Position numbers and translations under genes: made by a program
Notes under the pieces: generated by a model
What the model saw: only the letters and a program-made list of their open reading frames with translations
The model's database searches: none
Told to the model about the DNA's origin: nothing
In this document: positions 9,317 to 21,300 of the stretch, piece by piece
How the letters are laid out: every line of letters begins with the position of its first letter
Numbering within the stretch: position 1 is the first letter of the stretch
Assembly (NCBI RefSeq): GCF_000308835.1
Contig: NZ_BAGN01000404.1
Location: 1-46,493 of the forward strand
Origin: Nocardia vinacea NBRC 16497
GTDB lineage: Bacteria; Actinomycetota; Actinomycetes; Mycobacteriales; Mycobacteriaceae
DNA length: 46,493 bases
Direction: 5' to 3'

Positions 9317-12300
9317 ATGTTCGAACCTTCCCAAGAGATCGCCATTGTCGGTATGGCCTGCCGGATGCCGGGCGCTGCCGATCTCGAGCAGTTCTGGCGG
9401 TTACTGCGCGACCGCCGTGACGCCGTCGGGTCCGCTCCGGCGGACCGGCCCGGTATCGAGGAGACGGCCGGTTTCCTCTCTACCGCAACCGAATTCGATG
9501 CCGACTTCTTCGGGGTCTCGCCCAATGAGGCGCGTTCGATCGATCCGCAGCAGTTGCTGGCGTTGGAGTTGAGCTGGGAGGCGCTCGAGGACGCCGGCAT
9601 GGCCGCCACGGCGCGCGATGCCCGGCGGTGTGGTGTGTTCGTCGGCAGCACCGGAACCGATTTCGCCGAAATCCTGGCCTCCCAGGGTGGGCAGGGTGTC
9701 AGCCGCCACTCGCTCTGGGGTGTCGGACGGGGCATCATCGCAAACCGCATCTCGAACTACTTCGGTTTCAGCGGCCCGAGCATCCTGGTCGACAGCGCCC
9801 AGGCATCGTCGCTGGTCGCAGTTCACCTGGCCTGTGAGAGCCTGCGCAGCGGCGAGAGCGAGGTGGCTCTGGCCGGCGGCCTGAACCTGATTCTGTCGCC
9901 GACCAGCGGTGAGCGTATCGAGCAGTTCGGCGCGCAGTCGGCGCTGGGCGCCTGCTACACCTTCGATGCGCGGGCCGACGGGTTCGTGCGCGGTGAGGGC
10001 GGCGGCATGGTGGTGTTGAAACCACTGGCGCAGGCGGTGGCCGACGGCGACCGGATTCATGCCGTGATCCGGGGCAGTGCGGTCAACACCGGCAACGAAC
10101 GCCGAGTGCTGACCGCCCCGAGCCGAGATGCCCAGGCTGCGGCGATCCGCTCCGCGCTGACCGCGGCAGGGGTCGAGGCCGCGTCGGTGCAGTACGTCGA
10201 ATTGCACGGCACCGGAACCCCCGCCGGTGATTCGGTGGAGGCCGCCGCGCTCGGCGAAACCTACGGCGGGAGCCGGGCGCAGGATGTGCCGCTGGCCGTC
10301 GGATCGGTCAAGACGAATATCGGGCATCTGGAAGGTGCCTCGGGTATCGCGGGCCTGATCAAGACCGTGCTCTCGTTGACCCACCGGGAACTGGTGGCCA
10401 GCTTGAACTTCGAGACACCGAATCCGCTAATTCCGCTCGCGGACTTGGGATTACGGGTGGTGACGGGCACCGAGAGCTGGCCGGTGGCCGAGGTGCGCAG
10501 GGCCGGTGTGTCGTCCTTCGGTATGGGCGGCACGAATGCCCACGTGATCGTGGAGGAGGCGCCCGCCGTCAAATCCGCCGGGGACCACGCATCCGTGGTG
10601 GACGGCGCTGGCGTGGTGGACGGCGCTGCTGTGGTGGAAGGCGTGGGCGGTGTGGTGCCGTTGGTGATGTCGGCTCGTAGTGAGGGGGGTGTGCGTGCGC
10701 AGGCGGCTCGGTTGCGGGAGTGGCTGGTGCGGTATCCGGAGCTGGATGTGGTTGATGTGGCGCATTCGCTGCTGACCACGCGAGCCCAGATGCGGTGGCG
10801 CGGAAGCGTTGTGGGGCGGCATCGAGCGGAGCTGCTGGCCGGTTTGGCAGCCCTGGCCGACCCGACCGCGCCAGCTATGGCGATCGAGCCGATAACCGGG
10901 CGGGCCGAGCAGAGGCGGGTCGCGTTCGTTTTCCCAGGCAATGGCAGCCAGTGGGAGGGCATGGCGCTGGATCTGCTGGATTCTGACGGGGCGTTTGCGG
11001 AGTCGATCGCGGAATGTGAAGCGGCGCTCGCGCCGTATGTGGACTGGTCGCTGACGGCGGTGCTGCGCCGCGAAGCAGACGCACCCGCGCTGGATCGCGT
11101 GAATGTGGTGCAGCCGGTGCTGTTCGCGGTGATGGTCTCACTGGCCCGCATGTGGTGTGCGGCCGGCGTGACGCCGGACGTGGTGATCGGCCATTCCCAT
11201 GGCGAGATCGCCGCCGCCTATGTTGCGGGTGGACTTTCGCTGTCCGATGCGGCGCGCGTGGTGGCTCTGCGGTCCCGGGCACTGGCCGATGAGCTGGCCG
11301 GACACGGCGGTATGGCCTCGATCGGACTCGGCGCGGATGCGGTTGGCGCACGTCTTTCGGCGTATGGGGATCGGCTGTCGTTGGCGGCGGTAAACGGACC
11401 GGCGCAAAGTGTGATTTCCGGTGACGTTTCGGCAGTGGCGGAATTCCTCGCCGACTGCGCCCGCGATGGCGTGTGGGCCCGCCGGGTTCCGATCGATTAC
11501 GCGTCGCACTCGAAGGCGATCGAGCGGATCCGGGATCGGCTGCTCGCCGAACTGGAGCCGATCCGTCCGCAATCCGGATCGGTGCCGTTCTTTTCCACGG
11601 TATTCGCCGACCGATTGGATACCGCGGAACTGAACGCCGAATACTGGTATCGGTCGGAGCGGGAACCGATCCGATTCGCCGATGCGGTTACCGCGTTGAT
11701 CGCGGACGGTATCACCGGATTCGTCGAGGCCAGCCCGCATCCGGTGCTCACGTTGGGGATAGCCCTGACCGCCGAGGCGGCCGGTGCGGCCGAGGGCGTG
11801 GCTGTTGTCGGATCCTTGCGACGCGGCGAGGGGGGCCCGCAACGGTTCATGGCCTCGCTTGCGCGGGCTTACTGCGCCGGTTTGCCGGTGGATCCGGGTG
11901 CGCTGGTTCCCGGTGGGGTGCGGGTCGACCTGCCGCCGTATGCGTTCCAGCGCCGTAACTTCTTGGCCGGTGGGCCGGTAACCGGTGTAATCGATGCGGT
12001 CGTGGCAACCGACGACCGAATCCCGGAGGAACCGTTTTCCACAGGCAGGGAACAGGGCGCAGCCTGGGAAGACAGTCCACTGGCACGCACATTGCTGGCT
12101 GCCCCCGAATATCAGCGCGACACAATAGTTCTCGATATCGTTCGCGAGCATGCTGCTGCCGTACTAGGCCACGAGTCGGCTCAGTCGATTCAGCCCGACC
12201 TGCCGTTCACCGAGCTCGGCTTCGACTCCATGAGTGGGGTGGAGCTGCAGAGCCGACTGCAACGGGCCACCGGTGTTCCGCTGCCCGCGTCGCTCGTCTT

Positions 12301-15300
12301 CGACCACCCGACCGCGACCGCGGTTGCGAGATTGCTACAGGCCCGGGTCACCGGCATCGAGCGGGACAAGCACCGGGTATCACGGCGGACGGCTACCGAC
12401 GAACCCATTGCCATCGTTGGCATCGGTGCCCGATTCCCCGGTGGTGTGCGATCCGCCGAGGACCTGTGGGACCTGATGACTGCGGGCCGAGATGTGATCG
12501 GCGAATTCCCCACCGACCGGGGTTGGGACCTGGACCGGCTATTCGACCCCGACCCCGACAAACCGGGCACGGTCTACACGCGACACGGTGGGTTCCTCAG
12601 CGACGCAGGCGATTTCGACCCCGGCTTCTTCGGCATCAGCCCACGCGAAGCATTGGCGATGGATCCGCAGCAGCGGCTGCTGCTCGAAACAGCATGGGAA
12701 GCCTTGGAGGACGCGGGTATCGACCCGATGTCGTTGCGGGGCAGCGACACCAGCGTCTTCGCCGGTGCCTGCGCATCGGGTTACTCGCGACGGGTGACCG
12801 GTGATCTCGAGGGATACCGGCTGACCGGCACTTCGCACAGTGTCATTTCGGGGCGCGTTGCGTATGTGTTCGGTCTGGAAGGTCCGGCGGTGACGGTGGA
12901 TACGGCGTGCTCGTCGTCGTTGGTGGCGTTGCATCTGGCGTGCCAGGCGCTGCGCCAGGGCGATAGCTCGCTGGTGCTGGCCGGTGGTGTGACCGTCGCG
13001 GCCAGCCCGTATCTGTTCGTGGACTTCTCCCGCCAGCGCGGCCTGTCACCGGACGGTCGTTGTAAGGCGTTCTCGGCTGACGCCGACGGTGTGGGGTGGT
13101 CCGAGGGTTCGGGTATTGTTGTGCTCGAGCGACTTTCGGATGCGCGGCGGCTCGGCCACAACGTGCTGGCCGTGATTCGCGGTAGTGCGGTGAACCAGGA
13201 CGGTGCGAGCAACGGGCTGACCGCTCCGAACGGTCCGTCCCAGGAGCGGGTGATCGCGCAGGCCCTGGCCAATGCGGGGATCTCGGCGGTCGATGTGGAC
13301 GTGGTCGAGGCGCACGGGACCGGCACCACGCTGGGGGATCCGATCGAAGCGCAGGCGCTGATCGCTGCCTACGGACAGGATCGAGGCGATCGGGAGCCGG
13401 TGCGGATCGGTTCGCTGAAGTCGAATATCGGCCATACCGTGGCCGCTGCCGGTGTGGCCGGTGTGATCAAGCTGGTGCAGGCGATGCGGCACGAGTGGTT
13501 GCCGCGCACGCTGCACGCCGAAACGCCTTCGCCGCACGTGGATTGGGCTGCGGGCGCGGTGCGTCTGCTGACCGAAGCCGAACCGTGGCCCGCGGGCGAT
13601 CGAGTGCGTCGGGCGGGTGTGTCGTCGTTCGGGATCAGCGGCACCAACGCGCATCTGATCGTCGAAGAAGCACCTGCCGCCCCGGTGGCTGCTGCCGAGG
13701 ACGATATCGAAATTCCGCTGCCGCTCATCCCATTGTTGGTCTCGGGTAAGGGCGAGGCAGGTCTGCGCGCACAGGCCGCCCGGCTGCAGGCATGGCTGTC
13801 GCAGCGGTCGCAGATCGACATCGCGGATGCGGCCTATTCGCTGGCGACGTCGCGGGCGCAGCTGGATTCACGCAGTGTGGTACTCGGTCGCGATCGGGAC
13901 GAGGTGCTCGAGCGGTTGGCCGATCTCGCCGAGTCGGGAACCGGCACCGGTGTGATCGCAGGTGTCGTCGGTTCCGGGCAAACGGCATTCCTGTTCACCG
14001 GTCAGGGTGCACAGCGGATCGGTATGGGCGCTGGTCTGTACGAGGCGTTCCCGGTATTCGCCGACGCACTGGACTCGGTGTGCGCACAGTTCGATCCGGT
14101 GTTGGAGCGCTCGCTCGCGGACATCATGTTCGGCGGTACCGATGCCACGGTGCTGGATCGCACCGAGTTCACCCAGCCCGCGCTGTTCGCCTTCGAGGTG
14201 GCGCTGTATCGCTTGCTGGAATCCTTCGGCGTCACCGCGGATGTGTTGATCGGCCATTCGATCGGAGAAGTCGCGGCCGCGTATCTCGCTGGCCTGTGGT
14301 CGCTCGAGGATGCCTGCCGGTTGGTGGCGGCGCGCGGCCGTCTCATGGGGGCGCTGCCCGAGGGCGGCGCGATGCTTGCCATCGCAGCGTCGGAAACCGA
14401 GGTGCTCGATGTCGTCGCTCGGTATCCCGACCGAGTGTCCGTCGCTGCGGTGAATGCGCCTGAGGCCCTGGTGATTTCGGGTGACGAGGAGGCGGTCGCC
14501 GAGATCGAGACCCTATTCGTCGGGCGTGGCCGCAAGACCTCACGGCTGCGGGTCAGCCACGCCTTCCACTCGCATCGGATGGAGCCGATGCTGGCCGAAT
14601 TCGAGTCTGTCGCAAAGGAGTTGACGTATCACCGGCTGCGGCTGCCGGTGGTATCGAATGTCTCCGGTCTACTCGCCGGGGACGAGGTGCTCGAACCTGC
14701 CTACTGGGTTCGGCACGTGCGGGCCGCGGTGCGATTCGCGCCCGGTATCGAGACATTGATCGCCTCGGGTGTGCGTCGATTCCTGGAAGTAGGCCCGGAC
14801 GCGGTGTTGACGGCGCTGACCCGGCATTCCCTCGAGGAGGGCACGGAGTCGGTGGTGGCCGCGGCCGCGCGCCGGGATCACGAAGAGCCCCAACAGTTCT
14901 TGACGATGCTGGCGCGCGCTCACACATCCGGCGTTCGTGTGGATTGGACGCCACTGTTCCGGCACCGGGCGATACGACGAGTTCCCCTGCCCACGTACGC
15001 CTTCCAACACCAGCGGTACTGGCTGGCCGACGTTGCGGGTACCAGAGATGTCCGGATGTCGGGTCTGGACGGTACCGAGCATCCGCTATTGGGTGCGGCG
15101 GTGTGGTTGCCGGATTCCGATGGGGTGGTGTTGACGGGTCGAGTGTCCTTGTCGAGTCATCCGTGGTTGGCCGATCACGTGATCGGTGGGTCGGTGCTGG
15201 TGCCGGGTACGGCATTCGTGGAGTTGGCGTTGCATGTCGGGGCGCTGGTCGACAGTCGACGGCTGGCTGAGCTGGTCGTGACCACTCCCTTGATTGTGCC

Positions 15301-18300
15301 GCCGACGGGCGCTGTCGAGCTGCGAGTGATGGTGGCCGGTCCCGATGATGTGGGTGCACGACCGGTCTCGGTGTATTCGCGTCCACAACAGGATGGCGAG
15401 TCGGATCGGGCGCAGTGGGTTCGCCATGCCACGGGAACTCTTGTGGCACATGCGCCATCGTCTCCGAACTGGCACACGCAGAGTTGGCCGCCGGTCGGGG
15501 CGCTGCCCATTACGCTCGAGGACGCCTACGCGGAGCTGGCCGAGCGCGGTTATCACTATGGACCGGCTTTCCGTGGGCTGACCGCGCTGTGGCGGCAAGA
15601 CGGCGCGGTCTTCGCCGAGTTGGAGCTGCCCGAGCAGGCGCGGTCCGCGGATCACAGCTCGGGGCATGCCTCGGCAGACCGATTCGGAGTGCACCCGGCG
15701 TTGTTGGATGCGGTCCTGCACGCGATGCTGCTCGGCGGGCTGGCCGATTCCGCCGCGGCGGGTGAGATTCTGGTGCCGTATTCTTGGGAGAACATCGACA
15801 TCCATGCCGTTGGAGCCACCTCGGTGCGGGTCCGGTTGGCACCGGCCGAGCCCGAGCCGGGCAATCGGCGGATCATGTTGTCGCTTACCGATTCCCATGG
15901 TGGCCCCGTTGTCGAGGTCGCCGCCGTGACCCTGCGACCGATCGCCATCGGAGCCATCGGCGCGCGGTCCGCGGAGCAGGCGGGCTTGTATCGGGTTCGT
16001 TGGGAGTCGACACGGCTGGATTCGGCGGACTCGTCCACACCGGCTATGGCTGCGCTTTCGGGCGCGACCGTGACGGGCATCGATGCGACTTTTGGCTCGG
16101 TTTCCGATGTTGCTGCGGCCGAATATGCTCCGAATACCGTTGTATGGCGGGCACCCACCCACTCCACCGATGATCCTGCGGCGGTTGAGCCGAGCATCGT
16201 GCGGGCCGGGGTGCACGCCACATTGGCAATGCTGAGATCGTGGCTTGCCGAAGAACGAGTGTCCGATGTTCGGCTGGTAGTGGTCACCAGGGGTGGGGCT
16301 GGGCTGGTCGGCGAGACCGCGCAATTGGCCGCTGCTTCGGTTTGGGGACTGGTGCGCAGTGCGCAGTCGGAGCATCCCGAGCGGTTCGTGCTGGTCGACG
16401 AGGATCCTGCTGAGCCACTGTCAGCTGAGGCGATCGCGGCGGTGTTGCGGTCGGGTGAGCCGCAGGTCGCGGTGCGCGCCGGGGAAATGCTGGTTCCCCG
16501 GCTGACGCGGGCATCCGCGTCGGCGGAAACCGTGCCGGTGGCATTGGCAGACGTGACGGTGTTGATCACCGGTGGCACGGGTGGGCTCGGTGCGTTGTTC
16601 GCCCGCCACCTCATCGCCGAACATGGCGTGCGCCGTTTGGTATTGACGTCGCGGCGGGGACTCGAAGCGCCCGGTTCCGCCGCTTTGGTCGCCGAATTGG
16701 CGCAGGCTGGCGCCGACGTCCAGGTCGTCGCGTGCGATGTCACCGACCGTGACGCGGTTCGAAACCTACTGGACAGCATTGATCCCGATGGTGGGCTCGC
16801 TGTCGTACATACCGCGGGCGTTCTGGATGACGGCACGGTGGAGTCGTTGACCGCCGAGCAGGTGGATCGCGTGCTGGCACCGAAAGTGGACGGTGCGTGG
16901 CATCTGCACGAGCTGACTCGTGACCGGGATGTGTCGGCGTTCGTGGTGTTTTCATCGATCGCGGGCGTGGTCGGCTCGGCTGGGCAGAGCAACTACGCCG
17001 CGGCGAACGGTTTTCTGGATGGGCTGGTGCAGCAGCGGCGGGCAACGGGACTGGCCGCGACATCGCTGGCGTGGGGGCCGTGGAATCAGGGCAGCGGGAT
17101 GACCGGCGAACTGGACCGCAGCGCTGTGGCGCGCTGGGAGCGGATGGGACTCGGTCAACTCGACGATGCCGAGGGTGTGCGTCTGTTCGACGAGGCCCTC
17201 GCTCGCTCCGACGCGCACCACGCCCCGATCCGGTTCGACGCGAGCGTGATGCGTCGTGGCTCCGATGCCGCCGCGGTTCCCGCGGTGCTGCGTGGATTCG
17301 TGCGACGTGCGCCGCGCCCGGCACAGTCGGCGGCGAGCTCGTTGGGCGCCCGGCTGGTAGGCGTGCCCGAGGCCCGACGCGGTGAGCTGGTGCTCGCGGT
17401 CGTGCGGGAGCACGCGGCCGCGGTATTGGGGCATGCCTCGCCCGGCATGATCGATGTCGAAACGCCTTTCAACGAAATGGGTTTCGACTCGTTGGGCGGT
17501 GTCGAGTTCCGTAACAGGTTGGCCAAGGCGACGGGCGTGCGGTTGCCGTCGACCTTGGTGTTCGATTACCCGACCCCGGCGGCGGTGGCGAAGTTCGTGC
17601 AGTCGCGCGTCGAACCGAAGGCGGTGGGCGAAGCCCCCGACATGGGTCGGGGGAAGAAGCCGGTCCGCGCGGACGAGCCGATCGCCATCGTGGGTATGGC
17701 CTGCCGGTATCCGGGTGGTGTCGCATCACCGGAGCAGCTGTGGGATCTGGTCTTGTCGGGAACCGATGCGATCAGCGAGTTTCCCTCGGATCGCGGCTGG
17801 GATCTGGAGCGGTTGTTCGATCCGGATCCGGAGCGTTCGGGGACGTCCTACATCCGGGAGGGTGGATTCCTGCGCGATGCGGCCGATTTCGATGCCGGAT
17901 TCTTCGGGATCGGGCCACGGGAGGCGTCCGCGATGGATCCGCAGCAGCGGCTGCTGCTCGAGGTGTCGTGGGAGGCATTGGAGCATGCGGGGATCGACCC
18001 GGTCTCGTTGCGGGGCAGCGACACCGGTGTCTACACCGGCGTGATGTACCAGGACTACGCGACGGTGACCGGCAAGGCCGGGCCCGAGGTCGAGGGGTAT
18101 GCCGTAACCGGTGTCATGGGGAGTGTGGCGTCCGGGCGGGTGTCGTATGCGTTGGGGTTGGAGGGCCCCGCGGTGACGGTGGACACGGCGTGCTCGTCGT
18201 CATTGGTGGCGTTGCATACGGCGTGCCGGGCGCTGCGCCAGGGGGAGAGCTCACTGGCGCTGGTGGGTGGCGCGACGGTGATGGCGACACCGATGGTGTT

Positions 18301-21300
18301 CGTGGAGTTTTCGCGGCAGCGCGGTTTGGCTCGGGATGCTCGATGCAAGTCGTTTTCGGCAGCGGCCGACGGCATCACCTGGGCGGAGGGCGCGGCGATG
18401 CTGGTGGTGGAGCGGTTGTCGGACGCACAGCGCTTGGGCCACAACGTTCTTGCCGTTGTGCGGGGCTCGGCGGTGAACCAGGACGGTGCGAGCAATGGTC
18501 TGACCGCGCCGAATGGCCCATCGCAGGAGCGGGTGATCATGGCGGCATTGGCTGATGCCGGTTTGACACCGTCGGATGTGGACGCGGTGGAAGCACACGG
18601 GACAGGGACGCCGCTGGGCGATCCGATCGAGGCGAACGCGCTGCTGGCCACCTATGGGCAGGACCGGCCGCAGCCACTGCTGCTCGGGTCGTTGAAGTCG
18701 AATATCGGGCATTCGCAGGCCGCTGCGGGTGTGGGTGGGGTGATCAAGATGGTGCAGGCGTTGCGGCACGAGATGTTGCCCAAGACCTTGCATGTGGATG
18801 AGCCGAGCCCCCATGTGGATTGGTCGGTGGGTGCTGTCGAGTTGTTGACGCAGGCTCGGCCGTGGCAGCGCAATGGGCGGATTCGTCGTGCGGGGGTGTC
18901 GTCGTTCGGGATCAGCGGCACCAATGCGCATGTGATCTTGGAGGAGGCACCCGCGGTGGCCGGGGGATCGGGCTCGCGGCCCGACTCGATGCCGACCTCG
19001 ACGTGGGTGTTGTCCGGGCAGAGCCAGGAGGGGTTGCGGGAGCAGGCTGTTCGGCTCGGGGTGTGGCTGGGCTCGCATATGGAGGCGAATCCGGCAGATA
19101 TCGCGCACTCGTTGTTGCGACACCGAGCGCGGCTGGAGTGGCGCGGTGCGGTCGTGGGGCGGGGACTGGCGGATCTGAAGGCTGGTTTGGCGTGGTTGGC
19201 CGAATCGGCGCCGCAGTCGGTCAACGACGGCGACAGTGTGGTGTCGGGTCGTGCCGTGTCGCGCCGGGTGGCATTCGTCTTTCCTGGTCAGGGCAGCCAG
19301 TGGTTGGGGATGGGCGCTGAGTTGTTGGCCGCGGGTGGGGTATTCGCCGACGCGATCGCGGAGTGCGAGGCCGCGCTGGCGCCGTTCGTCGACTGGTCGT
19401 TGACCGCGGTGCTGCGCGGGAAGCCGGGCGCGGCGTCACTGGAACGGGTGGATGTGGTCCAGCCGGTGCTGTTCGCGATGATGGTGTCGTTGGCGCGAGT
19501 ATGGCGCGCGAGCGGGGTCGAACCCGCTGCGGTGCTGGGTCATTCGCAGGGCGAGATCGCGGCGGCGGTGGTCGCGGGCGGACTGTCGCTGTCGGATGGT
19601 GCGCGGGTGGTCGCCCTTCGTTCCCAGGTCGTCGCGCAGGAACTCGCGGGTGACGGCGGCATGGCATCGGTGCGGTTGGACACCGACGCGGTTGCGCGGC
19701 GGTTGTCCGGGTTCGGGGACCGGATTTCGGTTGCGGCGGTGAATGGTCCGGGCCAGACGGTGGTATCCGGGGAGGAGTCGGCTCTGGACGAGTTCTTAAC
19801 CGTGTGTGAGGCCGATGGTGTGTGGGTGCGGCGGATTCCGGTGGACTATGCGTCGCATTCGAAGGCGGTGGAGTCGATCCGGGATCGGGTGTTGGCGGAG
19901 TTGGCTGCCGTTGTGCCGGTGTCGGGTTCGGTGCCGTTCTTCTCCACGGTGTTCGCGGATTACGTGGATACTGGGATGTTGGATGCGGGGTATTGGTACC
20001 GGGGGTTGCGTGAACGGGTGCTGTTCGCGGAGTCGGTGGAGGTGCTGGCGCGGGCGGGAGTGAATGCGTTCATCGAGGTGAGTCCGCATCCAGTGTTGAC
20101 GGTCGGCGTGGCGTCGACGACGGAGTCGCTCGGTTTGGCGGACCGGGTGGCTGTTTTCGGGACGTTGAAGCGTGATCGTGGTGGTCCGGAGCAGGTTGCC
20201 GCCGCGTTGGCGCAGGCTCATTGCGTGGGTGTGGAGGTGTCGCCCGCGGCGTTGGCTCCACTCGCCGCCCGGGTGGCATTGCCGACCTACGCGTTTCAGC
20301 ACAGGCGCTATTGGCTGCAGCCCAGTGGCACGCCGGATGTGTCGCAGTCGGGTATGGACGAAGCCGGACATCCACTGCTCGGTGCGATGCTGCGACTGCC
20401 GGATTCGCCGGATGTGGTGTTCACGGGTCGGCTTTCGCCGACCAGTCATCCGTGGCTGGCCGACCATGCCGTCGCGGGAGTCGCTTTGCTGCCCGGCGCC
20501 GCCCTGGTGGAGCTGGCGCTGCACGTAGGAACGCTGCTGGGATACCCGCGCGTGGCGGAGTTGGTGCTCGAGGCGCCGTTGCCGGTGCCTACCGCTGGCG
20601 CGGTCGAATTGCGGGTCATGGCAGGCGGACCCGATGACACCGGCGCACGGCCGGTGTCGGTGTACTCCCGTGCGCACGGCGCCGATGAATCCGAGCAGTG
20701 GGTCCGCCATGCGGTCGGATCGGTCACCACCGAGGCGGACGCACCGCCGGTCGACCCGGGTATGACCAGCTGGCCGCCCACGGGGGCGACGGCGTTGCCG
20801 GTCGAGGGTGCCTATGTGGATCTGGCGGAGCGTGGGTACGAATACGGGCCGGTATTCCAGGGGCTTACGGCGCTTTGGCGGCGCGACGATGAGGTGTTCG
20901 CCGAGGTTGCGCTGCCGGAGCAGGCCCGCCCGCACAGTGCGGAGTTCGGTTTGCACCCGGCCCTGTTGGATGCCGCACTGCACGCGATCCTGCAGGGTGA
21001 GTTGTTTCCCGCCACGGGTCCCGGTGCGGTGGCAGTCCCGTTCTCGTGGGAAAACGTCGAGCTCTATGCGACCGGGGCAACGTCGCTGCGGGTCCGAGCG
21101 GTTCGCTCCGGGGGTGATCGGATCACGTTGACCGTCGCCGACGCCGCGGGTATGGCCGTGGCCGAGGTGGCGGCGCTGACGCTGCGGCAGCTCTCGATCG
21201 ACACGCTGCTGGGTAGTGCCCGCCGCCGTAACGACGGTATCGGTTACCGGGTGGAGTGGGTGGCACTGCCCGCCCCCGAGGATGTGCTCAGCGAAGCTGA

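Noticed and set aside
9800..9802. The Cys to Gln change as a sequencing error or dead KS
   Set aside because: The surrounding SAQASS context, retained His residues, N-terminal position and following AT-ACP are the normal KSQ loading arrangement.
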